From NCBI RefSeq assembly GCF_009765825.1, contig NZ_LMUR01000022.1, positions 628,302-692,301 of the forward strand: a DNA stretch of 64,000 nt, read 5' to 3'. The DNA is from Granulicella sp. L60 (GTDB lineage: Bacteria; Acidobacteriota; Terriglobia; Terriglobales; Acidobacteriaceae). Below are positions 51,778-59,865 of this stretch, piece by piece (positions within the stretch are counted from its first letter, which is position 1; each line of letters begins with the position of its first letter). The translations under genes and the position numbers were made by a program. The notes under the pieces were generated by a model, which had not been told where the DNA came from, did no database searches, and saw only the letters and a list, made by a program, of their open reading frames with translations.

Positions 51778-52910
51778 GCACACTTCTTCCTATTCTTCCT
51801 CCAGACGATCTTCTTGAGAGTGCGGACAAGCTGAGTCCTGCGGCGCAGCAGGCTGAGGAAGAGAAGAACCGCATGCGTCGCTACTTCGAGAAGCCTGAGA
51901 CACAGCTTGGGTCTGTCGCGGAGCAGGAGCCGGTGTGTCTTTATCTGGAGACGACGAACCGCTGTAATTTATTGTGTACGACGTGTCCGCGGACCTATGA
52001 GGAGTTGGAGCCTGAGGCGGATATGTCGTGGGATCTGTTTACTTCGCTCGTAGGGCAGTATCCGAATGTGGCGCGGGTGGTGCTGCACGGTATCGGCGAA
52101 CCGATGTTGGTGAAGGATATTGCGGAGCGCGTGAGGTATTTGAAGGAGCGGAATATCTATGTGCTCTTCAATACGAATGGAACGTTGCTGACGGAGGCGA
52201 ATGGACGGGCGCTGATTGAAGCTGGGCTGGATGAGTTGCGGGTGTCGCTGGATGCAGCCGAGTCTGAGGTGTTTCAGATGGTGCGCGGGAAGGACTTCTT
52301 CGACAAGATTGTGGCGAATGTGAAGAACTTTACGCGGATGCAGCGGGAGTTGAACGCGCCGAAGCCTCGCGTCAGCCTGTGGCTTACGGGGCTACGGGAG
52401 ACGGTGGACCAGCTGCCCGGGTTTGTGCGGCTGGCGCATTCGATCGGGGTTACGGAGGTCTATCTGCAGCGGCTGGTGTTCTTCGACGATCCGATGAGTG
52501 AACACTCGCTTGCACGGGCTGAGTCGGCGTTGTTTGAGCATACGACGGAGCGCGAGGAGGGGTTGATTCGCGAGGCCGAGGCGGTGGCGCAGGAGCTTGG
52601 TGTGATGTTCTCGGCCTCGGGTGCGGTCGATCCGGGCGAGTCGATCAAGATGCAGCGTTCGGATAGCCCGTGGTCGCTATGCAGGCGTCCGTGGTCGCTG
52701 ATGTATATCACCGCGAATGGGCGGGTGCTGCCGTGCTGCATTGCGCCATTCAGCATGAAGGGATATAGGGCTTTTACGCTTGGTGACGCGACGCAGAGTT
52801 CGCTTCGTGAGATATGGAACGGCGCGGAGTATCAACAGTTTCGAGAGGGTCTGTTGACGAGCGCTCCGCCGGCGGCGTGTACGAACTGCGGGCTTCGCTG
52901 GAGTTTGTAG
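51774..52910 (+). CDS. Radical SAM / SPASM-domain protein
   Basis: A 378-residue protein with the radical SAM cluster motif CNLLCTTC (Cys64, Cys68, Cys71) in LETTNRCNLLCTTC, HGIGEPML, NTNGTLLT and ELRVSLDA strands, and a C-terminal SPASM-type auxiliary cluster with Cys303, Cys321, Cys322, Cys369 and Cys372 (LPCC ... CTNCGLRW). SPASM enzymes usually modify peptides or small substrates through two clusters. No peptide precursor is obvious nearby. It starts within the end of the GT-C gene, so it is part of the same operon. Confidence 0.9.
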   Translation: MSTLLPILPPDDLLESADKLSPAAQQAEEEKNRMRRYFEKPETQLGSVAEQEPVCLYLETTNRCNLLCTTCPRTYEELEPEADMSWDLFTSLVGQYPNVARVVLHGIGEPMLVKDIAERVRYLKERNIYVLFNTNGTLLTEANGRALIEAGLDELRVSLDAAESEVFQMVRGKDFFDKIVANVKNFTRMQRELNAPKPRVSLWLTGLRETVDQLPGFVRLAHSIGVTEVYLQRLVFFDDPMSEHSLARAESALFEHTTEREEGLIREAEAVAQELGVMFSASGAVDPGESIKMQRSDSPWSLCRRPWSLMYITANGRVLPCCIAPFSMKGYRAFTLGDATQSSLREIWNGAEYQQFREGLLTSAPPAACTNCGLRWSL

Positions 52911-52970
52911 CGACGGCTTTTTGCTTTTGGATATGTTGCTTAAAGCTGCGGGTTCCCGTAGAAAGAATCG

Positions 52971-53447
52971 ATGCATATCCAGCACCATACGGGCTTCGAT
53001 GTTGTCGGCATGGCGACTCGCACGCAGAACTCCATTGAAAGTACGGAGAACAGCAGGATCGCAAAGATCTGGAATGACTTTCTGAGTCAGAATCTGGCAG
53101 CGAAGATTCCGGATAAGCGTGGGGTCGATCTTATTGCTGTGTATAGCGACTACGAGAGCGACCATACGGGTCACTACGGCTATCTGCTTGGGCTTCCAGT
53201 CGCATCGTCGTTGAGGCTGACCCCGAACCTTGCGGTGAAACATGTTTTAGCGGGCCGGTACAAGGTGGTCACGTCGAAGAGGGGGCTGGTGACTGAAGTT
53301 GTGCCGGAGGTTTGGAGACGTATCTGGTCGATGTCTCCTGAGGAGTTGGGGGGTACGCGTGCCTATCTTACCGACTATGAGGTGTACGATCAGCGTGCTG
53401 CCGATCCGGAGAACTCGCAGATCGATGTGTATGTCGGACTTCGCTAG
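52971..53447 (+). CDS. GyrI-like effector-binding-domain protein
   Basis: A 158-residue protein that resembles the GyrI/AraC-type effector-binding fold: GFDVVGMATRTQN opening, IAKIWNDFLSQ, and VDLIAVYSDYESD, with no DNA-binding domain. Such proteins bind small ligands or act on antibiotics. The gene lies 60 bases after the radical SAM gene and 51 bases before a GT2 gene on the same strand. Whether it belongs to the cluster or merely sits in it is not clear. Confidence 0.7.
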   Translation: MHIQHHTGFDVVGMATRTQNSIESTENSRIAKIWNDFLSQNLAAKIPDKRGVDLIAVYSDYESDHTGHYGYLLGLPVASSLRLTPNLAVKHVLAGRYKVVTSKRGLVTEVVPEVWRRIWSMSPEELGGTRAYLTDYEVYDQRAADPENSQIDVYVGLR

Positions 53448-53498
53448 CGCGAGGTGTGTGGTGCGGCTTCTCGCAGATTTATGTAGTGAAGGATAGGT

Positions 53499-54242
53499 AT
53501 GTCTCCGACGATCTCGATCATTATTCCGGCGTTGAATGAGGCGGAGTCTATTGGACATGTGGTCTCGGAGATGCCTTGGGATCTGATTGCGGAGTGCATC
53601 GTCGTCGATAACGGCAGTACGGATGGGACGGGTGCGATTGCTGCGGCCGCTGGGGCAAGGGTGATCTCTTCGCGGCGTGGCTATGGGGCGGCATGTCTTG
53701 CGGGCTCGCAGGCTGCCGTGGTGGGGTCTGACATTCTTGTTTATATGGATGGCGATGGTTCGGATGTGATCGCCGATCTGCCGCGGTTGGTTGGTCCGAT
53801 TGCGAGTGGGGCGGCGGACTTTTTGATTGGATCGCGGCTTCGAGGGCGACGTGAGGCTGGGTCCATGCTTGGTTCACAGGTGTTTGCTGGGCATATGGTG
53901 AGTGCTCTTTTGAATATCTTTCAGGTGGGGGCGCGGAAGAAGGTTCGGTATACGGATATGGGGCCGTTTCGTGCGATTCGTAGAGCTTCGTTTGAAGAGT
54001 TGCGGATGAGCGAGCTGACCTATGGTTGGAATCTTGAGATGCAGATCAAGGCGATTAAGCATGGGCTGCGGGTGCAGGAGATCGCGGTTGATTATCGCAG
54101 GCGGATCGGGGGGACGAGCAAGGTCTCGGGCGATGTGAGGGCTAGTGCGAAGGCTGCGATACGGATTTTTGAGGTGCTCTTTCGGGTTGGGCTTGGCGGC
54201 GCCGGGAGAGTAGGTGTTGATCGTTTGGGGGAAGAGCGATAG
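53499..54242 (+). CDS. Family 2 glycosyltransferase, dolichol-phosphate mannosyltransferase-like
   Basis: A 247-residue GT2 enzyme. ISIIIPALNEAESIGHVV, VVDNGSTDGTGAIA, the metal-binding MDGDGSD and FLIGSRLRGRREAG match polyprenyl-phosphate mannosyl- or glucosyltransferases, and the KHGLRVQEIAVDYRRRIGG tail is typical. It probably charges a polyprenyl phosphate with a sugar that the GT-C protein in the same cluster could use as donor. It lacks the C-terminal membrane helices found in some relatives. Confidence 0.85.
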   Translation: MSPTISIIIPALNEAESIGHVVSEMPWDLIAECIVVDNGSTDGTGAIAAAAGARVISSRRGYGAACLAGSQAAVVGSDILVYMDGDGSDVIADLPRLVGPIASGAADFLIGSRLRGRREAGSMLGSQVFAGHMVSALLNIFQVGARKKVRYTDMGPFRAIRRASFEELRMSELTYGWNLEMQIKAIKHGLRVQEIAVDYRRRIGGTSKVSGDVRASAKAAIRIFEVLFRVGLGGAGRVGVDRLGEER

Positions 54243-54307
54243 CGCGGCGAATATACTTTCCAGGTCGATTGTTTGTTGGCTATTTGTAGTTTGAGGGAGT
54301 TTTGATT

Positions 54308-55063
54308 ATGCAGAATCGCATTCTCGGCACGACGATGCCTGTACTTGAGTTCGCGCTTGGACCTGACGATGCCGTTATTTCGGAGGCTGGGGAGTTGTCG
54401 TGGATGTCGGCTTCTGTGCAGATGACGACGCATACGCAGCACGCTGGCGGTGGTGGGTTCTTCGGCGCGATCAAGCGTGTGGCGGGTGGTGGTTCGCTGT
54501 TTATGACGGAGTACCGGGCCGTGGGAGCGCCGGGCGAGGTGGCGTTTGCGACGCGGGTGCCTGGGCATATTGTGCCGGTCGAGGTTGGGCCGGGGCATGA
54601 ATATCTTGTACATCGGCATGGATTTCTCTGCGCTACGGCGAATATCGAACTTGGCGTCGGCTTTCAACAATCGCTGGGCGCGGGGATCTTTGGCGGCGAC
54701 GGATTTCTGTTGCAGAAGATCAGCGGGCAGGGGATTGCGTGGCTTGAGCTTTCGGGCGAGGTGGTGATCAAGGATCTTGCGGCGGGGGAGACGCTGCGGG
54801 TGCACCCAGGGCATGTGGGGGCGTTTCAATCTTCGGTCGCATTTCAGATACAAAGGGTGCCGGGGATTAAGAACCTGGTGTTTGGGGGCGATGGTGTTTT
54901 TCTGGCTGCGCTTACGGGGCCGGGGCGGGTGTGGCTGCAGACGCTACCTATCTCGAGGCTGGCGCATCAGATCCAGGAGTATCTGCCGAAGGAGCGCGGG
55001 GAACAGGCGGTTGAAGGTGGCGTGGTCGGGGGCATTGTGGGGTCGATTTTGAAGGGAATGTGA
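54308..55063 (+). CDS. AIM24-family protein
   Basis: A 251-residue protein of the AIM24/TIGR00266 family, beta-rich and without a signal peptide. The pattern from GGGGFFGAIKRVAGGGSLFM through GIAWLELSGEVVIKDL to ALTGPGRVWLQTLPISRLA is characteristic. The name comes from a yeast inner-membrane mitochondrial protein; bacterial roles are not established. The ATG at 54308 is used because GGGAG is eight bases upstream. It follows the GT2 gene by 65 bases. Confidence 0.88.
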   Translation: MQNRILGTTMPVLEFALGPDDAVISEAGELSWMSASVQMTTHTQHAGGGGFFGAIKRVAGGGSLFMTEYRAVGAPGEVAFATRVPGHIVPVEVGPGHEYLVHRHGFLCATANIELGVGFQQSLGAGIFGGDGFLLQKISGQGIAWLELSGEVVIKDLAAGETLRVHPGHVGAFQSSVAFQIQRVPGIKNLVFGGDGVFLAALTGPGRVWLQTLPISRLAHQIQEYLPKERGEQAVEGGVVGGIVGSILKGM

Positions 55064-55086
55064 GAGGTTGTCACGGGAGGAAGAGT

Positions 55087-55278
55087 ATGTCATTCTTTTT
55101 GCGATTTGCTGCAATCCTTCTGACCGTAGGCGTTTCAGAGGGACTCTATATCTGGTTTGCCGCTAAGCCATTGCCCGGCGCGGCTTTGATTTCTGCATTT
55201 GTTCCGCTGTTGGTGAGCGTCTTCATCATTATTCCGATGCAACGACGGAGAAAAGTTTCGCTGGACGAGCGAAGCTGA
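55087..55278 (+). CDS. Small two-helix membrane protein
   Basis: A 63-residue protein with two hydrophobic helices (about 4-24 and 33-52) joined by a short loop, and a basic then acidic tail RRRKVSLDERS. GGAGG just before the ATG marks the start, although the frame is open upstream. I do not recognise the family. It lies 23 bases after the AIM24 gene on the same strand, suggesting a shared transcript. Confidence 0.6.
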   Translation: MSFFLRFAAILLTVGVSEGLYIWFAAKPLPGAALISAFVPLLVSVFIIIPMQRRRKVSLDERS

Positions 55279-55442
55279 GTTTTCTTTCTCGCCGGGGAAT
55301 AGGCAGTGGGTAGAGGAGCGAAATATAGGGATCTTGCCACCGCGTGACAGAGTGTTGGCGTGATGTTGCCTGCGTCGAGATGAGCGGCTGTGGCATCGTA
55401 TACTTACTTACCAGATAGCATGGTGGCAAAGGCGGGGATCAG

Positions 55443-56933
55443 ATGACCGAAAACGGAAACGGCGCAGCTTCGAACGGCAATGGGACGCATACGCACGGCA
55501 ACGACTACAGGGTGCCGACGGGTCGGGCGGAGTGGATCGTAAAACGCAAGGCCGAGGCGGAGCGTACGGGCGATACGAATATGTCGCAGATGCACTTTGC
55601 ACGTAAGGGCATGGTTACGGAAGAGATGGCCTTTGTGGCGCAGCGCGAGAAGATCTCGGCGGAGCTGGTGCGTAGCGAGGTGGCGAAGGGAACGATGATT
55701 ATTCCCGCGAACACCAACCACCCGGAGCTGGAGCCGATGGCGATTGGGGTGGAGTCGCTGTGCAAGATCAATGCGAATATCGGGAACTCGGCGCTGGTGT
55801 CGAATGTGGATGAGGAGCTACGGAAGCTGCATACGGCGGTCCACTTTGGCGCAGATACCGTGATGGATCTTTCGACCGGCGGCGACATTCCGATGATTCG
55901 GGAGAAGATTCTGCGGCATAGTCCGGTGCCGATTGGTACAGTGCCGCTTTATGAGGCGCTCTCGCGGGTGAAGCGGGTGGAGGATCTGAATATCGATCTT
56001 TACCTTGAGGTGATTGAGGAGCAGGCGCAGCAGGGTGTCGATTACTTTACGATTCATGCGGGCGTGCTGATCGAGTATGTGCCGCTGGTGGCGAAGCGGA
56101 TCACGGGCATTGTGAGTCGCGGTGGTGCAATTCTGGCGCAGTGGATGACTTCGAATCATAAGCAGAACTTTTTGTATGAGAACTTCGACCGGATTACGAA
56201 GATCATGGCGAAGTATGACGTGAGCTACTCGTTGGGCGATGGGCTGCGGCCGGGATGCCTGGCGGACGCGAGCGATGAGGCTCAGTTTGCAGAGCTGAAG
56301 ACGCTGGGTGAGTTGACGCGGCAGGCCTGGAAGAGCGATGTGCAGGTGATGATCGAGGGTCCGGGGCATATTCCGATGGACCAGATCAAGCTGCAGGTGG
56401 ATAAAGAGGTTGAGCTGTGCGATGGGGCTCCGTTCTACGTGCTTGGGCCGCTGGTGACCGATATCGCTCCGGGTTACGACCACATTACGAGTGCGATTGG
56501 CGCGGCGATGATTGGTTGGCATGGTGCGGCGATGCTTTGCTATGTGACTCCGAAGGAGCACCTTGGGCTGCCGAATGAGAAGGATGTGAAGGACGGGATT
56601 ATCGCTTACAAGATTGCGGCTCATGCGGCGGATGTGGCTCGTCATCGTCCCGGCGCAAGAGACAGAGACGATGCGATCTCGCATGCGCGGTACACGTTCG
56701 ACTGGGATAAGCAGTTTGCGTTGTCGCTCGATCCGGAGACGGCGCGAGGGATGCACGATGAGACGCTGCCGGATGACTACTACAAGGAAGCGGCGTTCTG
56801 CAGCATGTGCGGGCCGAAGTTCTGCAGCATGAACTGGTCGAGCAAGGTCGATGAGTTCAATGCGAAGGAGCATGGTCTGCACAAGCAAGATCTAACGCAG
56901 ATTGTCACTGAGCAGATGGCCTTGCGGGGATAG
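55443..56933 (+). CDS. thiC: Phosphomethylpyrimidine synthase ThiC
   Basis: Makes the HMP-phosphate pyrimidine of thiamine from aminoimidazole ribotide, using a C-terminal Fe-S cluster. The 496-residue protein lacks the long N-terminal extension of plant and E. coli-type ThiC. It contains NTNHPELEPMAIG, the GTVPLYEA and RGGAILAQWM blocks, and the radical SAM-like cluster CSMCGPKFCSM near the C-terminus. I found no TPP riboswitch in the 164-base upstream gap. A strong terminator follows. Confidence 0.97.
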   Translation: MTENGNGAASNGNGTHTHGNDYRVPTGRAEWIVKRKAEAERTGDTNMSQMHFARKGMVTEEMAFVAQREKISAELVRSEVAKGTMIIPANTNHPELEPMAIGVESLCKINANIGNSALVSNVDEELRKLHTAVHFGADTVMDLSTGGDIPMIREKILRHSPVPIGTVPLYEALSRVKRVEDLNIDLYLEVIEEQAQQGVDYFTIHAGVLIEYVPLVAKRITGIVSRGGAILAQWMTSNHKQNFLYENFDRITKIMAKYDVSYSLGDGLRPGCLADASDEAQFAELKTLGELTRQAWKSDVQVMIEGPGHIPMDQIKLQVDKEVELCDGAPFYVLGPLVTDIAPGYDHITSAIGAAMIGWHGAAMLCYVTPKEHLGLPNEKDVKDGIIAYKIAAHAADVARHRPGARDRDDAISHARYTFDWDKQFALSLDPETARGMHDETLPDDYYKEAAFCSMCGPKFCSMNWSSKVDEFNAKEHGLHKQDLTQIVTEQMALRG

Positions 56934-56943
56934 GTCTTAAATT

Positions 56944-56994
56944 CTGAAAGAAATGGGCCGCATCCTTTGGTGGGATGCGGCCCATTTCTTTCAG
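56944..56994 (+). terminator. Strong rho-independent terminator after thiC
   Basis: A perfect 22-base inverted repeat: 56944-56965 (CTGAAAGAAATGGGCCGCAT plus CC) pairs with 56973-56994 around a seven-base loop. The GC-rich core is flanked by AAAGAAA and TTTCTTT, so it can act in both directions. It begins 11 bases after the thiC stop. Confidence 0.9.
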
Positions 56995-57083
56995 GACAGG
57001 ATTGTTTTGCTGGACTGATTTGGACTGCGCTTGCCATATGCGAAGTAGAGCGTTGGGGGCTCGACAGAGTGTTTTGAGCCAGG

Positions 57084-57103
57084 TTCGATTAACCAATCGA
57101 ACT
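57084..57103. repeat. Inverted repeat GTTCGATT/AATCGAAC
   Basis: GTTCGATT (57084-57091) and AATCGAAC (57096-57103) are perfect arms around AACC. A partial direct copy, GGTTCGATT, occurs about 40 bases later near 57124. It resembles tRNA T-loop sequence, but no tRNA cloverleaf forms here. It lies in the gap between thiC and the small membrane peptide gene. Confidence 0.4.
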
Positions 57104-57202
57104 GGGCAGTGCTATCGCCAGGGTTCGATTTCCACAGGATCATGCAGGTGCGGTGGGATTTGGCCGAAGATGAAGTTCTCTGCAGAACGCCAACATGGTG
57201 AG

Positions 57203-57304
57203 CTAGAGTTGGTCTCGTTCCTCTTTATCTGAACGCATGGCAAGGAGTGCAGGGGTAATGATCATTGCGAGAAAAGCCAAGGCTAATACAAGATCGTGAA
57301 CCAT
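57203..57304 (-). CDS. 33-residue membrane micropeptide
   Basis: A short reading frame on the minus strand encodes a 33-residue peptide: a hydrophobic N-terminal part (MVHDLVLALAFLAMIITPAL) and a charged tail ending SDKEERDQL. The whole hydrophobic part is about the length of one membrane helix. A full AAGGAG lies eight bases upstream of the ATG, better than many real genes here. A six-pair hairpin (GACGGC/GCCGTC, 57322-57337) precedes it. I do not recognise the family. It lies alone between thiC and the M28 peptidase. Confidence 0.6.
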   Translation of the reverse strand: MVHDLVLALAFLAMIITPALLAMRSDKEERDQL

Positions 57305-57489
57305 TGGGAGGTCTCCTTAAGGACGGCTCTGGCCGTCTGAAGGTAATAATCCAATGGGTGACTTATAGGAAACATCCCACTTCGGGACAGCCGGATAGAC
57401 CGAAAGTTGTATGTCCCAAAAAAGGAATATAGGAAATAGGGACTACGGAGACTGAGGCGCGGATGAGTGGGGTGAGTGGGTATTCCGGG

Positions 57490-59661
57490 TTATTTGGCGG
57501 CCGCTTCCAGAATGGCGGAGGAGCGGTTGAGGGCTTCGGTGAGGGCGGCTAGCTGGGTCTGGGCGCGGGTGGTGTCGGGGACGTCGATGGCCTCGTTGAC
57601 GCCGGGGATGACAACGGCGGCATAGCCGGTGAACTCGCCTGGCGCGTAGATGGTGTGTTTGTACCAGGAGCGGCGGGGAAGACCGGCTGGGTTGAGGAGG
57701 GCTCCCTCGGCGAGGCGAAGGGCGTGGTTCAGGGCGGTAGGGTCTGAGGGCGGGGTGGCCTGGATGGTGCGGATGGCGGTGCCAGCGGAGACGAGGCGCT
57801 GGGCGGCGGCGAGGGCGGGGGCGAAGTCGACGTTGAGACCCTCGGTGGTGGTGCGCTTCTGCGCGGCGTTGAGATAGCCGAGGATCTCTTTGGCGTAGAG
57901 CTGGTAGTCGTAGGGGAGGACATCGGCGTCGGCCATGTGGAGCACTTCGAGGCCGAAGACGCGGGCCTGCTGCTGCTCGTAGACGAAGGTGGGATCGGCG
58001 AACTTGGTGAACCAGGCGTAGTCGTCGAAGGCGGAGTGGTAGACGCCGTAGGGGCCATCGGAGCCGATGTCGGTGGAGGGAACGCCGAGGTGCTGGATGA
58101 ATGGGGTGTAGTCGGAGCCTGAGCCAAGGGTGCCAATGCGGACGTCAGCATCTGACTCGGACGGATGCTGGCGATGCCGGGTGCTGGCGGAGGTCTGCTG
58201 GTCGGTCTTCCACTGGTCGTAGACGGTGCCCCCCTTGGGGCTGGAGACCTCCTTCGTGACCTCGCGTACAAACTGCTTGAGGGAGGGGACAGCGGAGGCG
58301 TTGAAGCTGGGGCCGGAGACACCTACGTCGGTGTTGAGGTAGGCGACGGCGTGCGCGAGGTGACTGGCGTTCTGCTCGGCCCACTCGGTTGAGCCGATGA
58401 GGCCTTCTTCTTCGGCGTCCCAAGAGGCGATGACGATGCGGCGTTTCGGCTTCCAACCTTGTTTGCGGAGGTCACCGAGGCCGTGAACGGCTTCGAGCAT
58501 GGCGGCGGTGCCGCTGTTGGGATCGACGGCGCCGTAGACCCAGGCGTCGCGATGGTTGCCGGCGACGACCCAGTCGTCCTTCTCACTCGGGCTGGTTCCT
58601 TCGATGGTGCCGATGACGTCCCAGATGGTGCGGAGAGCGATGTCCTGCTCAAGATGCATGTGGACGGTGATTTTGCTCTTGGTTCCGGTTCCCTGGCCTG
58701 CGCCGAGATGGTAGGTGAAGGGAAGCGCTCCCTGCCAGTCGCGAGGAGATTCGGCTCCACCGAGAGCTTCGAGGATCGGTGCGGCGTCTTTATAGGAGAG
58801 GGGATTGGAGGGGATGGTGGCCTGATTATTCTGGAGTTTGTCGAGCGGGATGCGGCGCGAGTCGGGGAGATCGGGCGTGGAGGCGATGCCGGGGGTGGTA
58901 GGGTCGCCGGGATAGATCGGAAGGAACTGGATGGAGCCGCGCTGGACGGCGCTTTCGGGACGATATGGACCTTCGGGGTAGACGTCGCCGCGGAAGTAGC
59001 CGTCGTCGGCGGGGTCGGAGTAGATGAGGATGCCGACGGCTCCGTATTGCTGGGCGATGTAGGCTTTGACGCCGCGGAAGTTTTCGCCGTAGCGGACGAT
59101 GACGATCTTGCCTTTGACGCTGACGCCGAGCTTGGCTAGCTGCTGAAAGTCGGCGAGGGTGCCGTAGTTGGCGTAGACGGCCTCGGCGGTGACGTCGCCG
59201 GAGGGAGAAGAGCCGTTGAAGGCGGGGAGGATGCGCGGGTCGTCCTGGAAGGGATCACCGCCGAACTTTTTGGGATCGACGTGTTCAGGCGTTGGGCCGG
59301 ACATGAGGCGTTTGCCGCTGGCATCGAAGGCTTCGATGACGATTTTGACGGGCTTGTTCAGGAGGACTTTATAGGGGACGATCTGGGTCTCAAGGCCGGC
59401 GGCTTTGAACTTGTCTGCGACGTAGACGGCGGTGGTATAGTCCTCTGGCGAGCTGGCCCAGTGGGGAGCGGAGGTGAGGGTTTTGAGATGTTGGCCGGCT
59501 AGTTTGGCGTCGGGGATGGCCATGAAGGCGGTGTCCCACTTGGCCTGCTGGGTGAAGTCACGATAGCCGAAGACCGCTGGGGTGGGAGACTGTGCGAGGA
59601 GGCTGGAGGTGAGGAGGGCGGAGAGCAGGACAGAGGCGATGGGGCTGCGGTGTGGTGACAA
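57490..59661 (-). CDS. M28-family metallopeptidase (glutamate carboxypeptidase II-like)
   Basis: A 723-residue secreted peptidase with a signal peptide (about 1-23), a protease-associated domain inserted near 155-330, the zinc peptidase core with the metal ligands in GNHRDAWVYGAVDPNSG, the catalytic Glu-Glu in DAEEEGLIGS and the late His in GVYHSAFDDY, and a C-terminal transferrin-receptor-like dimerisation domain (about 600-720). This architecture is that of PSMA/GCPII-type M28B peptidases, which trim C-terminal Glu or other residues. It stands alone with the small peptide gene downstream. Confidence 0.92.
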   Translation of the reverse strand: MSPHRSPIASVLLSALLTSSLLAQSPTPAVFGYRDFTQQAKWDTAFMAIPDAKLAGQHLKTLTSAPHWASSPEDYTTAVYVADKFKAAGLETQIVPYKVLLNKPVKIVIEAFDASGKRLMSGPTPEHVDPKKFGGDPFQDDPRILPAFNGSSPSGDVTAEAVYANYGTLADFQQLAKLGVSVKGKIVIVRYGENFRGVKAYIAQQYGAVGILIYSDPADDGYFRGDVYPEGPYRPESAVQRGSIQFLPIYPGDPTTPGIASTPDLPDSRRIPLDKLQNNQATIPSNPLSYKDAAPILEALGGAESPRDWQGALPFTYHLGAGQGTGTKSKITVHMHLEQDIALRTIWDVIGTIEGTSPSEKDDWVVAGNHRDAWVYGAVDPNSGTAAMLEAVHGLGDLRKQGWKPKRRIVIASWDAEEEGLIGSTEWAEQNASHLAHAVAYLNTDVGVSGPSFNASAVPSLKQFVREVTKEVSSPKGGTVYDQWKTDQQTSASTRHRQHPSESDADVRIGTLGSGSDYTPFIQHLGVPSTDIGSDGPYGVYHSAFDDYAWFTKFADPTFVYEQQQARVFGLEVLHMADADVLPYDYQLYAKEILGYLNAAQKRTTTEGLNVDFAPALAAAQRLVSAGTAIRTIQATPPSDPTALNHALRLAEGALLNPAGLPRRSWYKHTIYAPGEFTGYAAVVIPGVNEAIDVPDTTRAQTQLAALTEALNRSSAILEAAAK

Positions 59662-59807
59662 GGCGACTCCCGTGCATTTTTGTGTAGAAGAGACAGGATA
59701 ACCCGGAATTGCGCGTGAAGGGGTTTAGTGGATGTTCTTTGACGCGTGCGGGAAGATCTCGGCGGTGGGTGGCTGATCAGAAGACTGGTTTGAAGACGTG
59801 ATCACAC

Positions 59808-59838
59808 AAACGGCTCACGATGAGACTGTGAGCCGTTT
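59808..59838 (-). terminator. Terminator hairpin after mscL
   Basis: AAACGGCTCAC (59808-59818) pairs with GTGAGCCGTTT (59828-59838) around a nine-base loop. On the minus strand it begins 28 bases after the mscL stop and is followed by TTTGTGTG, so it is a modest rho-independent terminator. Confidence 0.6.
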
Positions 59839-59865
59839 ATGTGGGGATTATTTTTCGGATAAGGG

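Noticed and set aside
48772..54242. Arsenosugar biosynthesis cluster
   Set aside because: The DUF2064 family label points that way, but the radical SAM protein has a SPASM-type tail rather than the features I associate with ArsS, and no arsenic gene is nearby. I treat the pathway as unknown.
55279..55442. TPP riboswitch upstream of thiC
   Set aside because: The conserved CUGAGA and the GAUCUGGAUAAUGCC-type block are absent.
57060..57140. tRNA gene suggested by GGTTCGATT T-loop-like sequences
   Set aside because: The T-stem does not pair properly and no acceptor stem, D-arm or anticodon arm can be built around either copy.
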